From Nemania diffusa (taxonomy: Eukaryota > Ascomycota > Sordariomycetes > Xylariales > Xylariaceae), in the NCBI GenBank assembly GCA_038501195.1, contig JBBPUQ010000006.1, positions 2,170,001 through 2,234,000 of the forward strand: a stretch of DNA of 64,000 nt. The letters run 5' to 3'. Below the pieces are notes generated by a model. That model saw nothing but the letters and a program-made list of their open reading frames with translations, ran no database searches and was not told where the DNA came from. This document shows, piece after piece, positions 60,350-64,000 of this stretch. The translations under genes and the position numbers were made by a program. Each line of letters begins with the position of its first letter. Position 1 is the stretch's first letter.

Positions 60350-62620
60350 TTGCCCACCTTGTCTTCTCCAGCTTTCGACATAGCCGGTGAGCGCGCAACC
60401 GCCAGGTTGACGACACCCATCTCTACCAAGCCTGTTTACGACCGTTACGACCTTGACGAACCATCCATAGTTACGCCAGGCCACCGCCAGCAGCGTAGCC
60501 TTCCCTCTAGATCTCCAGCACCGCCCTCCTCCCCGGCGGCTGCAAGATCCACACCGGGTTCTCACCACCGACTCCGTCGCACACCCAACTTCGCGGCCAC
60601 TCCCAGCCCTCGTCCCCAAGAGCAGGAGAAGCTACAGTCTCTAGGTCGTGTCACCGTTACTCTCGGTCCGACTGGGCGCTACGTTCTTGCTAACGAAGTT
60701 CCTGGGCGCAAACGATCCGGCCGCTTCAAGGTTGCCCGACAACTCTCGCAAGGTAATCTCAGTTCGAATTCTGGAACAACCTCTGCGTCATTCCGCCGCC
60801 GTGCTGCACCCTCGGACCCTGAAACCCAGCCGCCCGAGTCTTATCCCGCACTTCGCATCTCCAAAAATACCCATAACGCTATCTTATATGCGTTGGAGGC
60901 AACGCTGCGAGGTCCTAATATTATATCCACTGACCCGGTCGAGTGTTATTCGCAAATGGCTGATTTAATGAGCGGAAGGGGTCCTGCCACCTCCAATGGC
61001 AATGGCACACCCTCCGTTCGTCCACCCACCGGACGATCCGCCGTCGGTTCACCTGGGATCATGGGGCCTAAGGCAATCATGCAGCAACGCCATGCACGCG
61101 AGGCTAAACAGCGAGAGGAACGAGAAAGGCAACAACAGCGGGACCACCTTGAGAAGGAGGCCCGCTTACAGGAAGAAGCAGAGAGGAGGGAAGCGGAGCG
61201 TAGAGCTGCTGAAAAGTCTAATGAAGCACGGAGGACTACTACTGGCCCTGGCTTGTCTACTGCCGGTGCAGATCCTTCTACTTCACGACAACCAATACAG
61301 TCTACATATAATCGCCCAACTGCTGACAATGAAGGACGCACCGCGAGAACATCAGGAAAATCTAGCGGCATTCAGGCGCAAGTACCTCAACCGACGCGGA
61401 ACGAGCAGGCGACTGCTAGGCCCGCACAAGGAACCTCGGGTCCCTCGGTAGCGGCAGGTGGCCCATCCGGAACACAGTCGCAGCCTGCAGAGTTCTCGAC
61501 CACGATTGGACGAGGCAGGACCTCCTTCCCACACGCATTTGAGCGATGGGAGACTCTCTCTGCTCACTGGGAAGGGTTGACAGGCTTCTGGATCCGTCGG
61601 CTAGAACAGAATGCTTCCGAAATTCAAGGGGACCCGGTTGCGCAACAGCTATCGCGACAGGTGACAGATCTCTCGTCTGCAGGCGCTAATCTCTTCCACG
61701 CTGTAGTAGAGCTCCAACGACTGCGTGCATCATCGGAGCGCAAGTTTCAACGTTGGTTTTTTGAGACCCGTGGCGAACTGGAACGTAACCAAGAAGTGAC
61801 GGCGATGCTCGAAGTTGCGCTCGAGGAAGAGCGAAGGAGTAGGGCCGACGCCATTCGAAAGGCTGTCGAGCAGGAACGAGGGTCCTCTAAGCTGCATAAG
61901 CAATTGGCGGAAATGCGTAAGGAGCTTACCATCTCAAAGGAGGAAGCCCGCCGTGCTTGGGAAGAGCTTGGCCGACGGGAGCAAGAGGAGCGGGATCGCA
62001 CCACCTCCCTTCAACTTGGCCAGCCGACGATCGTTGGGGGTGTACAAGTCGTCCCAATGACCCAAGGTGTCAGCCGAGGTAATACCCAACGTGAGCCCCG
62101 CTACGAGCAGGTTGAGGTACCTGAATACACACAACCGCCGACTTCGCGTGCTGCCCGCCCGGAATACACCCAAGCGCCCGCTGTTCAGCCCGTTCCAACC
62201 TCTAGTGGACCCGGCGGGCCCAGCCCTGTCTTTCAAACTCCCTCGTCCGTTCACCACCAGCAAAGTTACGCCTCAGAGGGAACGGTGAGCGAAGGTCAGT
62301 ACATCCGTGACGCCTCGGGGAATTTCATTCGGGACGCCCGGGGCCAGAAGATCCCCTATCATGTTCCTCCTTCGGAAGGTTCTGACGTATGAGCAGAAGA
62401 ATTCGAAACACCGGCAACACAGCCCAGTGCCTATCATGCGAATGTCTCGGTACCCCAGCAGCCTCAATATTCCTCTGCTCCAGACTACAGCGGCAGCGGT
62501 TATTCAGCTACCGCATGGGAGGAACTGCCACGCCATCACCATCCCACGCGACTCAGCGATGTACTCGAGGAAGAAGAGGAACGAAGTCGTACGAGCGCGA
62601 GCCAGCTTAGCCGACACTAA
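60350..62620 (+). CDS. Coiled-coil protein with in-frame TGA near its 3' end
   Basis: The frame is open from 60329 (in-frame TAG at 60326) to a TGA at 62390, about 680 residues. It then stays open in the same frame for 75 more codons to TAA at 62618. Parts seen: a Ser/Pro-rich N-terminus (FDIAGERATARLTTP), a conserved block RVTVTLGPTGRYVLANEVPG, an Arg/Glu-rich helix (AKQREERERQQQRDHLEKEA), the helical core HAFERWETLSAHWEGLTGFW to RKFQRWFFETRG, a second coiled coil and a tail with QYIRDASGNFIRDARGQK. The 75 codons after the TGA read like the same protein (TAWEELPRHHHPTRLSDVL, EERSRTSASQLSRH). No ATG occurs in frame before about 60957, although the conserved block lies upstream of it, so the start is on an unseen exon or is near-cognate. 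The family is not named. Confidence 0.75.
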
Positions 62621-63695
62621 ATACCTCCCGCAAGAGGGAGTTGCATATTCCTACGATAGCCTGCGACCTCGAATTGTGCATAAAACCTACCCTTTCAGAC
62701 CCCCACGTTTAAATTCATTGTTGATAATCGTATGATATGATATGCTCTAAACGGGCTTTCGAAGTGTGCCATTTCGGATGCTTCAGCATATTGGGAGTTC
62801 TTGTCGGGAACTTGTTTCTGTTTAAACCATTCTACTCAACTGGGCGGTGCAAATGGCGTACTAAGAGCATGGCGAATGATAGACTAAAAAAAGCATTGCG
62901 TTTGTTTCGAGTCCTTTCGACGTTAAGCCGGGTCAGCTACTTATGTGGAGATTGGCCGGCGACGTATCAACATGGCGGGTTAATGACGAGTATGAGGTTA
63001 GATTCGAAAGGATTAGACCACACCGCGCATCCTTTGTTCTTCCCTGATTTCTTTTTCTTCAGTGAGGTAATGGTTGGAGACGCGTTGAATTGGCCTCTTA
63101 CACAGGAGGAATGATGTTCGGCTCCCAAGTGTTAGGAGATGCTATGTGGACAAGGGATCATATTCGGTCGGAGATGGGAATACTGCCGGTGCAGAGTGAG
63201 CACCATGATCATAATCAGGTTTCGTACTGGTAGGCGCAGCGTATTTGTACTGATAATGACCTGTCAACGTCGGCAGGAAAGCCAGCCACACGGAAACATT
63301 GCACATAATTTGTTCTCATTCCAGATAGTGATGGCATGCCCAGCTCCCAAACTTCCTACGTGACCTGCGTTGATACGAAGACAGATGTATTACAATTCGT
63401 ATTGCAAGTTACCTACGCTTTTGAGGAGGTGAGGTGTTATACAAGTAGAGCAATGGAGGAATTCGTCATTAGCTCCGTCACAATGAGGTAGGTAACGGTG
63501 AGCCAGGGGGTTGAGCTCCAGGTATTATCTATCTAAATACCTGTCTACCTAGGTAGGTGGCATTATTCTAACGGCTGCTTATCTAATCTTGGCGATAAAA
63601 GTGGACCCGTCACAGCTGTAGAATCTAGAAATGCCCGAAACTTAAAGCTATAGCTTCCTATAGTCGACAGCGTAAAACCAATTGAGACGGAGAAT
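62621..63695. other. Intergenic, nothing supported
   Basis: About 1.1 kb between two plus-strand genes. Frames at 62737-63114 and 63139-63363 show no domain. A CTACCTAGGTAGGTGG motif is at about 63547-63562. Confidence 0.45.
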
Positions 63696-64000
63696 ATGTC
63701 GCGCTCATTAGTACCGCTAAGACTGGCTCTGCGGCCCCTATTGCAGGCACAGTCGCAAGCGCAGGCGTGCCAGCGTCTAGTTTTCTCGAGGCGAGATGCC
63801 TCTTCCTCCTCCTCTACCACGACGCCTAGAGCGACCGACACACCGGCTCTCCTAACGCCCACGGCTCGAAGCGCGCGGCCGACCACCTCCTCCTCCTCCT
63901 TCTCCCAGCCAAGACTCCCTTCTTCGATCACTAGCCGATACCAGCAGCGCCGCTACAAGATGAAAACCGTCGAGGAGGCGCGCAGTCGGTACCGGACGGG
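63696..64000 (+). CDS. SCO1-like mitochondrial copper chaperone, 5' end only
   Basis: An ATG at 63696 opens 101 codons that run off the window. The start (MSRSLVPLRLALRPLL) and the next 80 residues are Arg/Ser/Thr-rich without acids, as in a mitochondrial presequence. The last visible residues, YKMKTVEEARSRYRTG, match the segment just before the conserved GPFSWKA and membrane helix of fungal SCO1. SCO1 delivers copper to the Cox2 subunit of cytochrome c oxidase from the inner membrane. The thioredoxin-like domain and CxxxC site lie outside the window, so the call rests on the short N-terminal match. Confidence 0.6.
   Translation, partial: MSRSLVPLRLALRPLLQAQSQAQACQRLVFSRRDASSSSSTTTPRATDTPALLTPTARSARPTTSSSSFSQPRLPSSITSRYQQRRYKMKTVEEARSRYRT

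Noticed and set aside
62387..62422. 36-nt intron that would skip the TGA in the coiled-coil gene
   Set aside because: Too short for spliceosomal removal; the 72-nt alternative is discussed as a finding.

Overview
This window is nuclear DNA of a filamentous ascomycete, most likely a plant-associated Sordariomycete. Genes lie on both strands. Many are broken by 50-90 nt introns with GTAAGT/GTGAGT donors and CTAAC/CTGAC branch sites. The gene set is typical of such fungi: cerato-platanin, GH131 glucanase, M64 peptidase, a DUF3433 membrane protein and a NIMA kinase. Intergenic DNA is AT-rich and carries recurrent TACCTAGGTA-type motifs.

Region by region. 1-3.6 kb: a small single-span membrane protein. 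3.6-7.2 kb: an AKR7-type aldo/keto reductase and a MATE exporter, both on the minus strand and plausibly detoxification genes. 8.6-9.7 kb: a GC-rich, intronless D-lactate dehydrogenase-like gene between AT-rich flanks. 10.1-13.9 kb: two secreted proteins, an M64 metallopeptidase (8 exons) and a cerato-platanin. 15.7-23.3 kb: one very large (about 2,530 aa) disordered and coiled-coil protein. 25.1-28.3 kb: a small cysteine-containing secreted protein rebuilt from five exons, and a Ser/Thr-rich single-span surface protein. 31.2-38.0 kb: a NIMA-family kinase, an ankyrin-BTB-BTB protein and a membrane-anchored SGNH hydrolase. 38.6-41.0 kb: a secreted protein with six twin-CX3C cysteine modules and a separate 25-residue repeat array; this is the strongest candidate here for something undescribed. 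42.2 kb: a tRNA-like element. 43.5-46.3 kb: an orphan gene and a GH131 enzyme. 47.2-50.1 kb: a DUF3433 transporter-like membrane protein. 50.8-52.4 kb: a decayed GMC oxidoreductase. 53.7-55.0 kb: a disordered protein. 60.3-62.6 kb: a coiled-coil protein with an in-frame TGA followed by 75 coding-like codons. 63.7 kb to the end: the 5' end of a SCO1-like mitochondrial gene.

The secreted proteins (M64, cerato-platanin, small secreted protein, SGNH, CX3C-repeat protein, GH131) lie in or next to the AT-rich, gene-poor parts. The conserved housekeeping genes (kinase, BTB protein, coiled-coil proteins, DUF3433, SCO1) form the core. Exon boundaries were worked out by hand from splice sites and reading-frame phase. 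Family assignments come from recognised motifs; no database search was run.
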